Part shown: piece after piece, positions 42,220 to 50,744 of the stretch
Position numbering within the stretch: position 1 is the first letter of the stretch
Layout: the number at the start of each line of letters is the position of its first letter
Assembly: GCA_963704565.1 (NCBI GenBank)
Contig: OY969917.1
Location: 2,232,001-2,296,000, forward strand
Direction of reading: 5' to 3'
DNA length: 64,000 bases
Origin: Rhodoblastus sp963704565
Lineage (GTDB): Bacteria; Pseudomonadota; Alphaproteobacteria; Rhizobiales; Beijerinckiaceae
The notes under the pieces: model-generated
Databases searched by the model: none
What the model was told of the DNA's origin: nothing
The model's input: the letters and a program-made list of their open reading frames with translations, nothing else
Position numbers and translations under genes: made by a program

Positions 42220-43741
42220 GGCGGTTCTCCTGCGTGACGTCGCGCAAGGCGTCATAGCGTTGGACATCGGCGCGCGGTTCACGGTTCAACGCCAACGCCT
42301 GCGGCGCCTCAATGGGCGTCGGCGCCGGCGGCTTACCGTCGACCAGCCGGTGCAGCAGGTTGAGGATATGGGTCTTGGTCGGCGCGCCAGCGCCCAGGGC
42401 CAGTTCGACAGCGCAGAGCACGGCCTGCTCGTCGTGATGCAGCACCAGAGCCAGTATCTCTGCCATTTCCCGGTCGCCGCCGGGATGTTTGAGGAGATGC
42501 TGTTGCAGCCGTTTGAAGGCTTCCGGCAGTTCGAAGAAGGGCGCGCCATTGCGCAAGGCGCCCGGCTTGCGTTGAACGACCGCCAAATAATGCCGCCAAT
42601 CATAGACCGTCTGGCCAAGCCTTCGGTGAGAACGATCAATAATCCGCTTGTGCTCGCAAAGAACCTGGCCTTCCCCGACAATGACAATGTGCTCTGGATA
42701 AACGCGCAAGCTCACCGGGCGATTGGCGAAGGAAGCCGGGACGCTGTAGCGATTGCGCTCCAGATGGACGAGGCAGGTGGGCGACACTCGCTTGCTGTAT
42801 TCGACGAAGCCATCGAAAGGCCGGGAAAGAGGCATCAGGGTCGGCGTCTCGCTCGCCCAGACTTCGGCGATCGTTCCTGGCTGGCCTCCATGAGGAATCT
42901 CCTGCCACAGCGCCTGGCAGCGGTGCTCCAGCCATTCATTCAGCGCCTCCAGCGTCGGGAAGCTCGGCGTCGGTTGCCAAAGCCTGTGGCGCGCGTCTTG
43001 GACGTTTTTCTCGACCTGGCCCTTTTCCCAGCCGGAGGCCGGATTGCAGAACTCGGCGCCGAACAGATAGTGGCTGGTCATGGCGAGGAAGCGTGCGTTG
43101 ACCTGCCGCTCCTTGCCGACCAGGACGCGATCGACCGCCGTTTTCATATTGTCGTAAATCCCCCGCCGAGGCACGCCGCCAAACACCCGGAACGCCTGAT
43201 AATGGGCGTCGAACAGCATCTCGTGGGTTTGCAGGAGATAGGCGCGAACGAGGAAGGCGCGGCTGTAGGACAGCTTGATATGGGCGGCTTGCAGCTTGAC
43301 CCGCTCGCCGCCGATGATCGCGAAGTCCTCGCTCCAATCGAACTGGAACGCTTCGCCCGGCTGAAACGCCAGAGGGACGAAAGCACCCCGGCCGACCGTC
43401 TGCTGTTCGCGATGGCGGTCTTCTTTCCATTCTCGGGCGAAGGCGGCGACGCGGCCGTACGAGCCGTCAAAACCCAGCGCGACGAGATCGGCGTGCAACT
43501 GCTTCAGTGTGCGCTTCTGCTTGCGCGGCCGGCCGGCCTCGGTTTTCAGCCAGGCTGACAATTTGTCGGCGAAAGCATCCAGCTTGCTTGGTCGGTCAGG
43601 AACCTTGAACTTCGGATCGACGACATCAGATCGCAGATATTTGCGGATCGTGTTCCGCGACAACCCGGTTCGTCGCGCAATCTCACGGATCGAGAGCTGG
43701 TCGCGAAAAAACCACCGGCGGATAACGCTCAACAAAGCCAT
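42209..43741 (-). CDS. istA: IS21-family transposase IstA
   Basis: 510 residues from ATG 43741. N-terminal helix-turn-helix (LSIREIARRTGLSRNTIRKY), then the rve/DDE core beginning FQFDWSEDFAIIGGERVKLQ, and a C-terminal domain (KRVSPTCLVHLERNRYSVPA). Complete and in frame, so probably active with istB. Confidence 0.95.
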   Translation of the reverse strand: MALLSVIRRWFFRDQLSIREIARRTGLSRNTIRKYLRSDVVDPKFKVPDRPSKLDAFADKLSAWLKTEAGRPRKQKRTLKQLHADLVALGFDGSYGRVAAFAREWKEDRHREQQTVGRGAFVPLAFQPGEAFQFDWSEDFAIIGGERVKLQAAHIKLSYSRAFLVRAYLLQTHEMLFDAHYQAFRVFGGVPRRGIYDNMKTAVDRVLVGKERQVNARFLAMTSHYLFGAEFCNPASGWEKGQVEKNVQDARHRLWQPTPSFPTLEALNEWLEHRCQALWQEIPHGGQPGTIAEVWASETPTLMPLSRPFDGFVEYSKRVSPTCLVHLERNRYSVPASFANRPVSLRVYPEHIVIVGEGQVLCEHKRIIDRSHRRLGQTVYDWRHYLAVVQRKPGALRNGAPFFELPEAFKRLQQHLLKHPGGDREMAEILALVLHHDEQAVLCAVELALGAGAPTKTHILNLLHRLVDGKPPAPTPIEAPQALALNREPRADVQRYDALRDVTQENRHAS

Positions 43742-43854
43742 GTCTATCACTCCGTTGCCCCCCGCTGAAAACAGCAAGGGTGGGGTCAAAACATGGGTCA
43801 AATCTCAATGAAAATTCCCGGCCTAAACGGGTCAGTTCTCAGTGGAACTCAACA

Positions 43855-43936
43855 GACTTTGATCAAGGCGCTGAAATATGGCTTCGGATCGCTTGGTGAG
43901 AAGACCCGCACGCGAATTGCGAAAGTCATCAACTGA
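43855..43936 (+). pseudogene. 3' fragment of an unidentified gene next to the IS21 end
   Basis: A plus-strand frame with good third-position GC reads LIKALKYGFGSLGEKTRTRI-AKVIN and stops at 43934-43936. It has no start of its own because the IS21 element removed its 5' part. The parent gene was not recognised. Confidence 0.45.
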
Positions 43937-43990
43937 GCTACGCGACCAATTCGTCGTTTACTCCAGCCGATGGCCGGATGTGTGAAGGGT

Positions 43991-44045
43991 TTCGGTCGCC
44001 GGCCCCCACACGCGTGATCGGGTCGGCGCGGGGCCGGCGACCGAA
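43991..44045. repeat. 16-bp perfect inverted repeat at the 3' side of the IS91-like element
   Basis: TTCGGTCGCCGGCCCC (43991-44006) pairs with GGGGCCGGCGACCGAA (44030-44045). It lies about 290 bp beyond the transposase stop. Probable terminal structure of the element. Confidence 0.75.
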
Positions 44046-44338
44046 AGCCTCCGAAGGAGGAAACCGCGGGCCGGAAAGGCTCCGTTGCCGCGAGGCTCGC
44101 TATGGGGATTTGAAGACGGCGGTCAGGGCAACGGGGCGTCTGTTTTGCGCTTTGGCGCCGGTATTTGACGGTGTGACGTGCGGCGAGGAGGCGATTTGGG
44201 CGATCCGCGCGTAGATTTTTCCGAAGGTCATGGGGCTGAAGCAGCTTTGGGCGGGCGTTTCGGGCGCGGCGCGCCCGGGCCAGAACGAGGTCGGCGGCGA
44301 AGGCAAGCAGAACTGGGGAGCGGGAAGTGGGGTCATGG

Positions 44339-45544
44339 TCATGAGGTGTCGATCCTGATCCGACAGGGCGAGGCCGGCGGCGCGGGGCGCACGCCTTCAA
44401 ACGTTTCGATGATGATCATCCGGCCGCCGCAGCAGGGGCATTTGTGCGCGCCGTCAACGGGATCGGCGTCGCCATCCGTCTCGGGCTGTTGTTGCGGCGG
44501 GGTCTCGGCGACGGCCAGTAACGCGCGGGCGCGCTCGATGTTGCGGGCTCGCGCCGCGCTGGCGAACAGGCCGTAGTGGCGGATGCGGTGGAAGCCGCTT
44601 GGCAGCACGTGCATGAGAAACCGGCGGATGAACTCAGGCCCGTCGAGCGTCATGGTCTTGAGCTGGTCGCCTTCCTTGATCCGATAATCTTTCCATTTGA
44701 AGGTGACGCCCGCGTCGTCGAGCGCGATGAGCCGGGAGTTCGAGATGGCGACCCGATGGGTATAGCGCGACAAATAGGCGAGCACAGCCTTTGGACCGGC
44801 GAAGGGCCGCTTGGCGTAAACGACCCATTCGGAGCGACGCAAAGGCGCGAGGGCTGCGGCGAAAGCCTCTCTGTCGGCGAGCGGCGCCAGATCGCCGAAG
44901 AAGGTGAGGCGGCCGGCGGCGTTCAGCGTGGCGAGACCTTCGAGGAACAGCCGCCGGAACAAGCGCGAGAGCACGCGCACCGACAGGAAAAAGCCCGGCT
45001 TGCAGGCGATCCAGCGCGATCCGTCCGGCGACAGGCCGCCGCCGGGAACGATGATGTGGACATGGGGATGATGGGTCAGCGCCGAGCCCCATGTGTGCAG
45101 GACGGCGGTGAGGCCGATGCGGGCGCCGAGATGTTTGGGATCGGCGGCGATGGTGGTCAGGGTCTCGGCCGCCGCCTTGAACAGCAGATCGTAGACGACG
45201 GCCTTGTTCTGGAAAGCGATCGCCGCGACCGCGGCCGGCACGGTGAAGACGACGTGGAAATAGGGAGCCGGCAGCAGTTCGGCTTCTCGTTCTGCCAGCC
45301 ATTGTCGGGCGGCGGCGGCCTGACACTTGGGACAATGGCGGTTGCGGCAGGAGTTATAGGAGATGCGCGTATGCGCGCAGTCCTCGCAGCGCTCGACATG
45401 ACCGCCGAGCGCGGAGGTGCGGCAGTTTTCGATCGCCGACATCGCCTTCAATTGGGCGAGGCTGACATGACCGGCGTTGGCCTTGCGCCAGTCCGCGCCA
45501 TGGGCGTGAAAAATGTCGGCGACTTCAAGATGAGGCCGCGGCAT
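44339..45544 (-). CDS. IS91-family (HUH/Y2-type) transposase
   Basis: 401 residues from ATG 45544 (MPRPHLEVADIFHAHGADWR). An N-terminal zinc-binding domain with CEDCAHTRISYNSCRNRHCP precedes the HUH-like motif HPHVHIIVPGGG and the Tyr-containing segment LAYLSRYTHRVAISNSR. Cys pairs near the end (CPCCGGRM) are typical. A spurious longer frame to 45802 covers the integrase gene. Confidence 0.92.
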   Translation of the reverse strand: MPRPHLEVADIFHAHGADWRKANAGHVSLAQLKAMSAIENCRTSALGGHVERCEDCAHTRISYNSCRNRHCPKCQAAAARQWLAEREAELLPAPYFHVVFTVPAAVAAIAFQNKAVVYDLLFKAAAETLTTIAADPKHLGARIGLTAVLHTWGSALTHHPHVHIIVPGGGLSPDGSRWIACKPGFFLSVRVLSRLFRRLFLEGLATLNAAGRLTFFGDLAPLADREAFAAALAPLRRSEWVVYAKRPFAGPKAVLAYLSRYTHRVAISNSRLIALDDAGVTFKWKDYRIKEGDQLKTMTLDGPEFIRRFLMHVLPSGFHRIRHYGLFASAARARNIERARALLAVAETPPQQQPETDGDADPVDGAHKCPCCGGRMIIIETFEGVRPAPPASPCRIRIDTS

Positions 45545-45554
45545 GCGGCGTGCG

Positions 45555-46430
45555 TCAAACGGGCGGCGCGCGCCCGGTGAGGTTCGCGGTGAGCTTTTCC
45601 AGCGGGCTGGTGACGTCGCGGATCGTGTTGACGGCGACGCGGGTGTAAAGCGCCGTCGTCTCCAGCTTGGCGTGTCCGAGCAGGACCTGGATGACGCGGA
45701 TGTCGACGTTCTGTTCGAGCAGATGGGTGGCGAAGCTGTGCCGCAGGGTGTGGGGCGACACGCGCTTGGCGATGCCAGCTGTCCGCGCCGTTTCGCGCAC
45801 AACGCGGCTCAACTGGCGCGCCGACATCGGGTTGACCGGGTTCTGCCCGGGAAACAGCCAGGCCTGGGGCCGCGCCGCCCGCCACCAGTCGCGCAGCCAT
45901 TCGAGCAGTTGCGGCGAGAGCATGACATAGCGGTCGCGCTGACCCTTGCCCTGCTCGACCCGCAAGGTCATGCGCTTGCTGTCGATGTCCGACACCTTGA
46001 GCGCCACGACCTCGGAGACGCGCAATCCCGCGCCATAGGCGACGCCGAAGGCGGCCTTGTACTTGAGGCCGGGCGCGGCTTCGAGGAGGCGGGCCACCTC
46101 CTCCTGGTTCAGCACCACCGGCGCCCTGCGCGGCTTATGCACGCCAGCGAGATGGCGGGCGAGTTCAGGCCGTTCGAGCGTGACGTTGAAGAAGAACCGC
46201 AGCGCGGCGACGGCGGCGTTGATGGTCGGCGCGCCGATCTGCCGATTGGCCATATGCAGCTGGAAGAGCCGAACGTCCTCGGCCGTGGCGGCGTCCGGCG
46301 AACGGCGGAGAAAGACCGCGAAGTTCCGCACGTGGCGGATGTAGTCCTTCTGGACCTTCTCGGTGAAGCGGCGCGCCGTCATGTCCTCGGTCATGCGCTG
46401 GCGCAATGGGCTGTTTGGCTTGTCGATCAT
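45555..46430 (-). CDS. tyrosine recombinase/integrase associated with the IS91-like element
   Basis: 291 residues. SAM-like N-terminal domain (KVQKDYIRHVRNFAVFLRRS), catalytic Arg in GAGLRVSEVVAL, the HxxR box HTLRHSFATHLLE, then GHAKLETTALYTRV with the nucleophilic Tyr. Complete. Such integrases accompany a subset of IS91-family elements. Confidence 0.93.
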   Translation of the reverse strand: MIDKPNSPLRQRMTEDMTARRFTEKVQKDYIRHVRNFAVFLRRSPDAATAEDVRLFQLHMANRQIGAPTINAAVAALRFFFNVTLERPELARHLAGVHKPRRAPVVLNQEEVARLLEAAPGLKYKAAFGVAYGAGLRVSEVVALKVSDIDSKRMTLRVEQGKGQRDRYVMLSPQLLEWLRDWWRAARPQAWLFPGQNPVNPMSARQLSRVVRETARTAGIAKRVSPHTLRHSFATHLLEQNVDIRVIQVLLGHAKLETTALYTRVAVNTIRDVTSPLEKLTANLTGRAPPV

Positions 46431-46440
46431 CGCGAAAGCT

Positions 46441-46481
46441 CCTGTCTCGCATGGGGTTGAACCCCACGATTTTGAGACAGG
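46441..46481. repeat. nested palindrome at the 5' side of the IS91-like element
   Basis: CCTGTCTC (46441-46448) pairs with GAGACAGG (46474-46481), and within the loop TGGGGTTGAACCCCA is itself a hairpin. It lies 10 bp upstream of the integrase start and is a candidate element terminus. Confidence 0.6.
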
Positions 46482-46815
46482 TCAGCCGCGTCGCCTCAGG
46501 AATTGCACGATCACGAATCTCGCCGCTTCTCGCCGCCCCTACCGCGAAAGCGGTTTAGTCCCACGGCGGGGAGCGGAAGTCCTTGAGCGACATTAGCAAG
46601 GGCGGGTTGGTGCCAAACAGCGGATGTTCGTCGCGCGATCAACGGTGCCTTGCGGCCAGTAAAGAGCCCTTGCTCTCCTGCGCCCTTCGAATGTCACGAG
46701 ATTCGAAAATCATCGGGGCGCCGCCGAGTAGATGGAAGCCCGAAGGGCGGAGACGCCTTGCGGCATGGGGCGCTTGCGCCAAGAGCCCGACCGCGCTCCT
46801 TGGCGCGAGAACGCC
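46482..46815. other. intergenic DNA with no recognisable gene
   Basis: 334 bp. Open frames here lack ribosome sites and consistent codon use. Several short GC-rich hairpins occur (for example around 46735-46815), but no named element was identified. Confidence 0.5.
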
Positions 46816-47082
46816 CTACGCAGCTTCCGTGCTCAAAAACGTTTCCGCCGCACGTCTTGCGTCTCCGCTGAGCGCTTTGGCTTGGAGGAAAGATTGCTCC
46901 AGATCGAGAGGCGGAAGTCCGACCTTAGAAAGCTGTTCATTCGAAAGACGGGCTGCTGCGGGCGCGTACCACTCATCCAAGACGCGCCGTCCATCTGTGG
47001 GATAGGAGTATTCGTGACCAAACGCGTGGTTCACAATCAACCACCCGCTCGAACGCGAAACTGTAAAAGCACCATTGTCCAT
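46816..47082 (-). CDS. small hypothetical protein
   Basis: 88 residues from ATG 47082, chosen because GGAGAGAACT lies directly upstream. The N-terminal half (MDNGAFTVSRSSGWLIVNHA, FGHEYSYPTDGRRVLDEWY) is compact and beta-rich and the C-terminal half helical (LEQSFLQAKALSGDARRAAE). No family recognised. It is divergent from the IS5 transposase and is probably cargo of the island. Confidence 0.6.
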   Translation of the reverse strand: MDNGAFTVSRSSGWLIVNHAFGHEYSYPTDGRRVLDEWYAPAAARLSNEQLSKVGLPPLDLEQSFLQAKALSGDARRAAETFLSTEAA

Positions 47083-47157
47083 AGTTCTCTCCTTGGAGCG
47101 CTTTGCAAAAGTCGCCACGCCATGATTTTGTAGGGTCTCCACGGAGACGATTCGCCG

Positions 47158-48120
47158 ATGTCGCGCCGTTGCTTTGACCAACCTTCACTCGCTGACGCTT
47201 TCGTTAAGGCCTATTCGAAAGGCGGCGGCTTCCTGGAAGATTTGCTCAAGACCATTGACTGGTCGGCCTTTGACGTTTTGTTTGCGCAAATCAACGCCAA
47301 TGCCAAGGGCGCGCCAGGATACCCGCCGCTGACGCTGTTTAAGATCGTTCTTTTACAGCAATGGTACAATCTGTCCGACCCGCAGGCCGAGGAGGCCGTG
47401 CGTGATCGGATTTCGTTCCGGCGCTTTTGCGGCATCCCGCTCGACGCCGAGACGCCGGACCATTCGTCAATCTGGCGTTTCCGGCAGACGGTCGAAAAGC
47501 TTGGCCTGTCAGAGAAGCTGCTGGCCGAGATCAACCGCCAACTCGACGCGCGAGGGCTGATCGTCAAGAGAGGAACGCTGGTCGATGCGACGATCATCGC
47601 TGCGGCGGTGAAGCGGCCGCCTTATGAAGAGGGTCAAGTCAATCCGCGCGATCCCGACGCCGGCTTCACGATCAAGAACGACAAGACCTCTTTCGGCTAC
47701 AAGGCCCATATCGCCGTGGACGAGGAAAGCGATCTGATCCGGCAGGCGGAAATGACCTCCGCCGACCTGCACGACAGCCAGCGCGGCGAGGCGATGATCC
47801 AGGGCGACGAAGAGGCCTATTACGCGGACAAAGCTTACGACAGCAAAGCCCTGCGAGAAAAGCTCGCTTCGCTCGGCATCGACGACAAGATCGCCTACAA
47901 GGCCAAGCGCAACAAGCCGCTGAAAAACTGGCAGAAGTGGTTCAACACGACGGCTTCAAGTGTGCGCTCCGGCGTCGAGCGGGCCAACGCGACGATGAAA
48001 AATTGGTATGGCATGGCGCGGGTTCGTTATCGCGGGCTCGCGCGCAACAATTGTCATCTGCAATTCGTCGCCTGTGCGATGAATATGAAACGGGCGCGGG
48101 TTCTGCTCCGGGCAGCGTGA
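47158..48120 (+). CDS. IS5-family transposase
   Basis: 320 residues. N-terminal IS5 domain (GYPPLTLFKIVLLQQWYNLS, VRDRISFRRFCGIPLDAETP), then DDE residues in GTLVDATIIAAAV, YYADKAYDS and SGVERANATMKNWYGMARVR. Complete. Terminal inverted repeats could not be identified by eye, so the element borders are not given. Confidence 0.94.
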   Translation: MSRRCFDQPSLADAFVKAYSKGGGFLEDLLKTIDWSAFDVLFAQINANAKGAPGYPPLTLFKIVLLQQWYNLSDPQAEEAVRDRISFRRFCGIPLDAETPDHSSIWRFRQTVEKLGLSEKLLAEINRQLDARGLIVKRGTLVDATIIAAAVKRPPYEEGQVNPRDPDAGFTIKNDKTSFGYKAHIAVDEESDLIRQAEMTSADLHDSQRGEAMIQGDEEAYYADKAYDSKALREKLASLGIDDKIAYKAKRNKPLKNWQKWFNTTASSVRSGVERANATMKNWYGMARVRYRGLARNNCHLQFVACAMNMKRARVLLRAA

Positions 48121-48357
48121 GGCCGTCCAGACGGGAGAATTGCGTCCAAATTGGGAGATGAGGGCGAAATGAGGCGGTAGCCGCCATCAAATCGGCTCGG
48201 ATTTGCGCCCTATAGGGCGATATCTGCGCTTCAGCGCAGTGGCGAAACCGCCGAGCACATAGACCAATAGCCTTTTTCAAAGCGCTCCCTTGAGACCCGT
48301 GACGGAAGTATCTTCATGGACTTAGGCAAAATAACGACCGGCGGTCGATATGCTGGT

Positions 48358-48861
48358 TCATTTAGACTCAGCATCTGGCCACTTTCGCGCAACTTCTGGA
48401 TAAGCCTTCCGCCACGCGTCACTGGCGTCCTTAAGAGGTACGGCATAGTCCGTAAAAAGGCTCAACCCATCTACTGATAATTTGCCGCAGAACGAATCGA
48501 TTTCTGTATCAATAAATTCTCTTATTTGTGTTCCAGCACCGATTTCGTCGGCGTTTTCCAGCCACACTTTCATGTATAGTATAACCTCCGCACTCATATT
48601 TACTTTCAATGCAGACACCTCAGCTAAAAATCCTTTGTAATTGGCGCGAGCCGCCTCTAACGGTGGCACATCGATCCTTTGCATATCTTCCAACAAATTG
48701 CCGCGCAAAACATTAAGATAATCATCATGCAAAGTGCCAAATCTACGTTTAATAAAATCGTTGTACGACGACATGAGGTCTTTCGAAAATTGTCTGCCGA
48801 CGTCGTAAACGTATCTATTTCGCTGTTTATTTATTGCTCTCTTGCGAAACCATCCGAACAT
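48358..48861 (-). CDS. hypothetical protein of the AT-richer island
   Basis: 167 residues from ATG 48861 (GAAGGA about 10 nt upstream); a longer start at 48900 is possible. A basic N-terminus (MFGWFRKRAINKQRNRYVYD) is followed by an all-helical, mixed-charge body (YNDFIKRRFGTLHDDYLNVL, VWLENADEIGAGTQIREFID). No membrane segment. Codon use is clearly AT-richer than the surrounding genes, a sign of transfer. Overlaps neither neighbour after start choice. Function unknown. Confidence 0.6.
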   Translation of the reverse strand: MFGWFRKRAINKQRNRYVYDVGRQFSKDLMSSYNDFIKRRFGTLHDDYLNVLRGNLLEDMQRIDVPPLEAARANYKGFLAEVSALKVNMSAEVILYMKVWLENADEIGAGTQIREFIDTEIDSFCGKLSVDGLSLFTDYAVPLKDASDAWRKAYPEVARKWPDAESK

Positions 48862-48889
48862 GAAAACAGTTCCTTCTTCATGCGGGTAG

Positions 48890-49129
48890 TCACAGGACAA
48901 TGCCCGTTAGCTTCCAGATAATAAATATCATTGCAGCCAATATAATCCATAGAGTGACTTCTATTTCTCGCAAGTAGCCGGATACCGGCGAATGTTCCAC
49001 CTTTTCAGATATGTTCTTCAATGTATCATTTATATCTATAAGCAGAGATTCTACATTGGCCAGCAAATTTTCCGTTTCAGACATTGGATTATCTTCAGGA
49101 TGATTATTATGGAATTCCTCGTCTGTCAT
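48890..49129 (-). CDS. small coiled-coil membrane protein
   Basis: 79 residues (a GTG one codon upstream is an alternative start). Acidic N-terminus (TDEEFHNNHPEDNPMSETEN), amphipathic helix (LLANVESLLIDINDTLKNIS) and a C-terminal membrane helix (VTLWIILAAMIFIIWKLTGI). It precedes the 167-residue gene in a same-strand pair, suggesting that they act together. No family recognised. Confidence 0.58.
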   Translation of the reverse strand: MTDEEFHNNHPEDNPMSETENLLANVESLLIDINDTLKNISEKVEHSPVSGYLREIEVTLWIILAAMIFIIWKLTGIVL

Positions 49130-49159
49130 CACGTCACCGTCGTTTTATAGAGGAGCGTT

Positions 49160-49267
49160 TCATTTTTTGGTGCCCTCCCACGCTTCTAGAACGTCCATCA
49201 TAGCCTCGTCATAATTCTTGCTTAATGCAACAAGGCATTGCCCGCGAGTGAATTCTACCCGGCCCAA
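49160..49267 (-). CDS. possible 35-residue open frame overlapping the next gene
   Basis: Starting at TTG 49267, it overlaps the stop of the 49255-49827 gene in a different frame. It reads GRVEFTRGQCLVALSKNYDE, then AMMDVLEAWEGTKK. Composition is protein-like and the frame is open further upstream to a stop near 49324. No clear ribosome site was seen, so it may be a short coupled gene or a frameshifted tail of its neighbour. Confidence 0.25.
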   Translation of the reverse strand: MGRVEFTRGQCLVALSKNYDEAMMDVLEAWEGTKK

Positions 49268-49827
49268 GTGAACAGCCAGCGCTTCTTTGGCGGCTCGGAC
49301 AGCGACGCGTCGGGATCAATCGGAGGCTTGAGTTTCCGCTCGAAGCGCACGCTAGCACCCATAATGGGAATGATCTTGTTTTTCGACGTATCCCACCGCT
49401 CGTAGGGGTCAGCCAACTCGACAAAAGCGACTTGAAGTTCGAGCGCGGCTGTGTCGTAACAATTCTCCCGCACCTGACCCCAAATTTCGTCATACAATGC
49501 GTCGGGCAACCAGAACCAGCCAACTATGGATTCGTCCGTGCCATCAATGTCATCGTGCGCAGGTTTCTCGGCATGGTAAGCGAGAATGCCAATGCCGCGC
49601 TTCGGCGGTTCCTTGGGTAAGCCGCGCACGAGCGACAGGGACATTCGGATATTGGAGATGCGCCGACGCCCGTCGGCACCAAGTACTAGGTCATCGTTTG
49701 CGGCGCACGCGCTGGCGCTGAAGCGATAAAGCGAATAATCCTCGCCACCTGTGACCGTCTGCGACCAGTCCTCAACCTGTGCGGTAAGCCAGTATGGTAC
49801 GTCATCCAACATCACATCTTCGGTCAT
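49255..49827 (-). CDS. hypothetical protein divergent from the Ntn-hydrolase gene
   Basis: 190 residues from ATG 49827 (GGAGAAAGTTAC upstream). Mixed alpha/beta with RRRISNIRMSLSLVRG, GIGILAYHAEKPAHDDIDGT, and IVGWFWLPDALYDEIWGQVR. A Pro-rich stretch precedes the C-terminal KKRWLFTWAG. Its start is 110 bp from that of the proteasome-like gene on the other strand, so they may share control. No family recognised. Confidence 0.62.
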   Translation of the reverse strand: MTEDVMLDDVPYWLTAQVEDWSQTVTGGEDYSLYRFSASACAANDDLVLGADGRRRISNIRMSLSLVRGLPKEPPKRGIGILAYHAEKPAHDDIDGTDESIVGWFWLPDALYDEIWGQVRENCYDTAALELQVAFVELADPYERWDTSKNKIIPIMGASVRFERKLKPPIDPDASLSEPPKKRWLFTWAG

Positions 49828-49937
49828 GTAACTTTCTCCGCGCAGCATAAGACAAGAACCTAACTTTCGCACAGGGGCGAAACTCACTAAAGCGTAAGCT
49901 ATCAATCACTGTAACATGGACGAAGCAGGCCAAGATA

Positions 49938-50744
49938 ATGACATTGTGCATCGTGTGGAGGGACGGATCGAATATCAAGTTTGCTTCCGATTCTCGGCTA
50001 TCGTTAGGTAGCCTGACGAGCGATTGCGGCATCAAGGTCGTTCGGATCCCGTTCAACATTTACGGACCGGAGGAGCCCGGCGGCACGAAACCGCTGATCT
50101 CATCCGGCGACTTGGGAATGGCGTTTGCCGGAAACGCAGTTGGTGCTCTTATGGTCAAAGAGGCGCTGGCAGAGGTAATATTCTGTATGCAGGTCGTTCC
50201 AACCTTTCCCGACTCCGATGACAAAGGCATGGACAGCATCGCCGATTTCGTATTTCGCGCTTACGAAGTGATTTCGAAAAACCTGTGCGCAACAATTCTC
50301 GAACAAGGGCGTACCTGCATTGTGTTCGGTGGTCACTGCGTTATACAGAATAAGCTTCGCGCTTTCCGGATAGAGACAGACGATCAGAACCAAAGGCACA
50401 AAAGAGAAATTCTGACCGGAAATACCGACGTAGAGATTTTTGGAAGTGGGGACGACGCAGCACATAAACTAATGCCTAGCGGAGCGACGGAACGAGACAG
50501 CATTGACGTTCTGCAACGTGTCATAAATGATTCTTCGGTTCCTACGGTCGGCGGAAATATACAATACGGGTCTTTCGCGGGCTCAAAGTTCCAGCCCGCA
50601 GGCATCGCCAAGCTCGGCGATAGAGACGAGTTTGGCCACAGAGAGGTGCATTACTGGCGAGGTCCAATGGATTTGAACGGTTCGGACTTCGATCAATCCG
50701 GCGGGCTTGTACCAAATTTTCCCATGATTGATTTTATCAGATAG
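49938..50744 (+). CDS. proteasome/HslV-like Ntn-hydrolase fold protein
   Basis: 268 residues beginning MTLCIVWRDGSNIKFASDSR. After Met removal the N-terminal Thr, the Asp at mature position 17 and Lys at 32 line up by spacing with Thr1, Asp17 and Lys33 of HslV/proteasome beta subunits. The next motif GDLGMAFAGNAVGALMVKEA matches the Gly-rich helix that follows in that fold. It is longer than HslV (about 175 residues), with a C-terminal extension. It may be a self-processing peptidase. No HslU/ATPase partner lies nearby. Confidence 0.62.
   Translation: MTLCIVWRDGSNIKFASDSRLSLGSLTSDCGIKVVRIPFNIYGPEEPGGTKPLISSGDLGMAFAGNAVGALMVKEALAEVIFCMQVVPTFPDSDDKGMDSIADFVFRAYEVISKNLCATILEQGRTCIVFGGHCVIQNKLRAFRIETDDQNQRHKREILTGNTDVEIFGSGDDAAHKLMPSGATERDSIDVLQRVINDSSVPTVGGNIQYGSFAGSKFQPAGIAKLGDRDEFGHREVHYWRGPMDLNGSDFDQSGGLVPNFPMIDFIR

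Larger units (their letters stand above)
41356..43854 (-). mobile_element. IS21-family insertion sequence (about 2.5 kb)
   Basis: Ends match imperfectly as inverted repeats: TGTTGATTTCCGCGAGGAAG (41356 onward) and, on the other strand, TGTTGAGTTCCACTGAGAAC (from 43854). Subterminal copies of a TGAGAA-N-TGACCC motif occur at both sides. It carries istA and istB. The two flanks show no shared target duplication, suggesting a deletion or recombination involving this element. Confidence 0.88.
43937..46481 (-). mobile_element. IS91-like element with tyrosine recombinase (approximate limits)
   Basis: A transposase and a XerD-like integrase are arranged head to tail with a 10-bp gap, a known IS91-family layout. 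Long palindromes lie outside both genes (43991-44045 and 46441-46481) and probably mark the two ends. IS91-type elements make no target duplication, so the limits are estimates. Confidence 0.6.

Noticed and set aside
47083..48357. Terminal inverted repeats of the IS5-family element
   Set aside because: No convincing matching ends were seen on both sides of the transposase, so no element borders are claimed.
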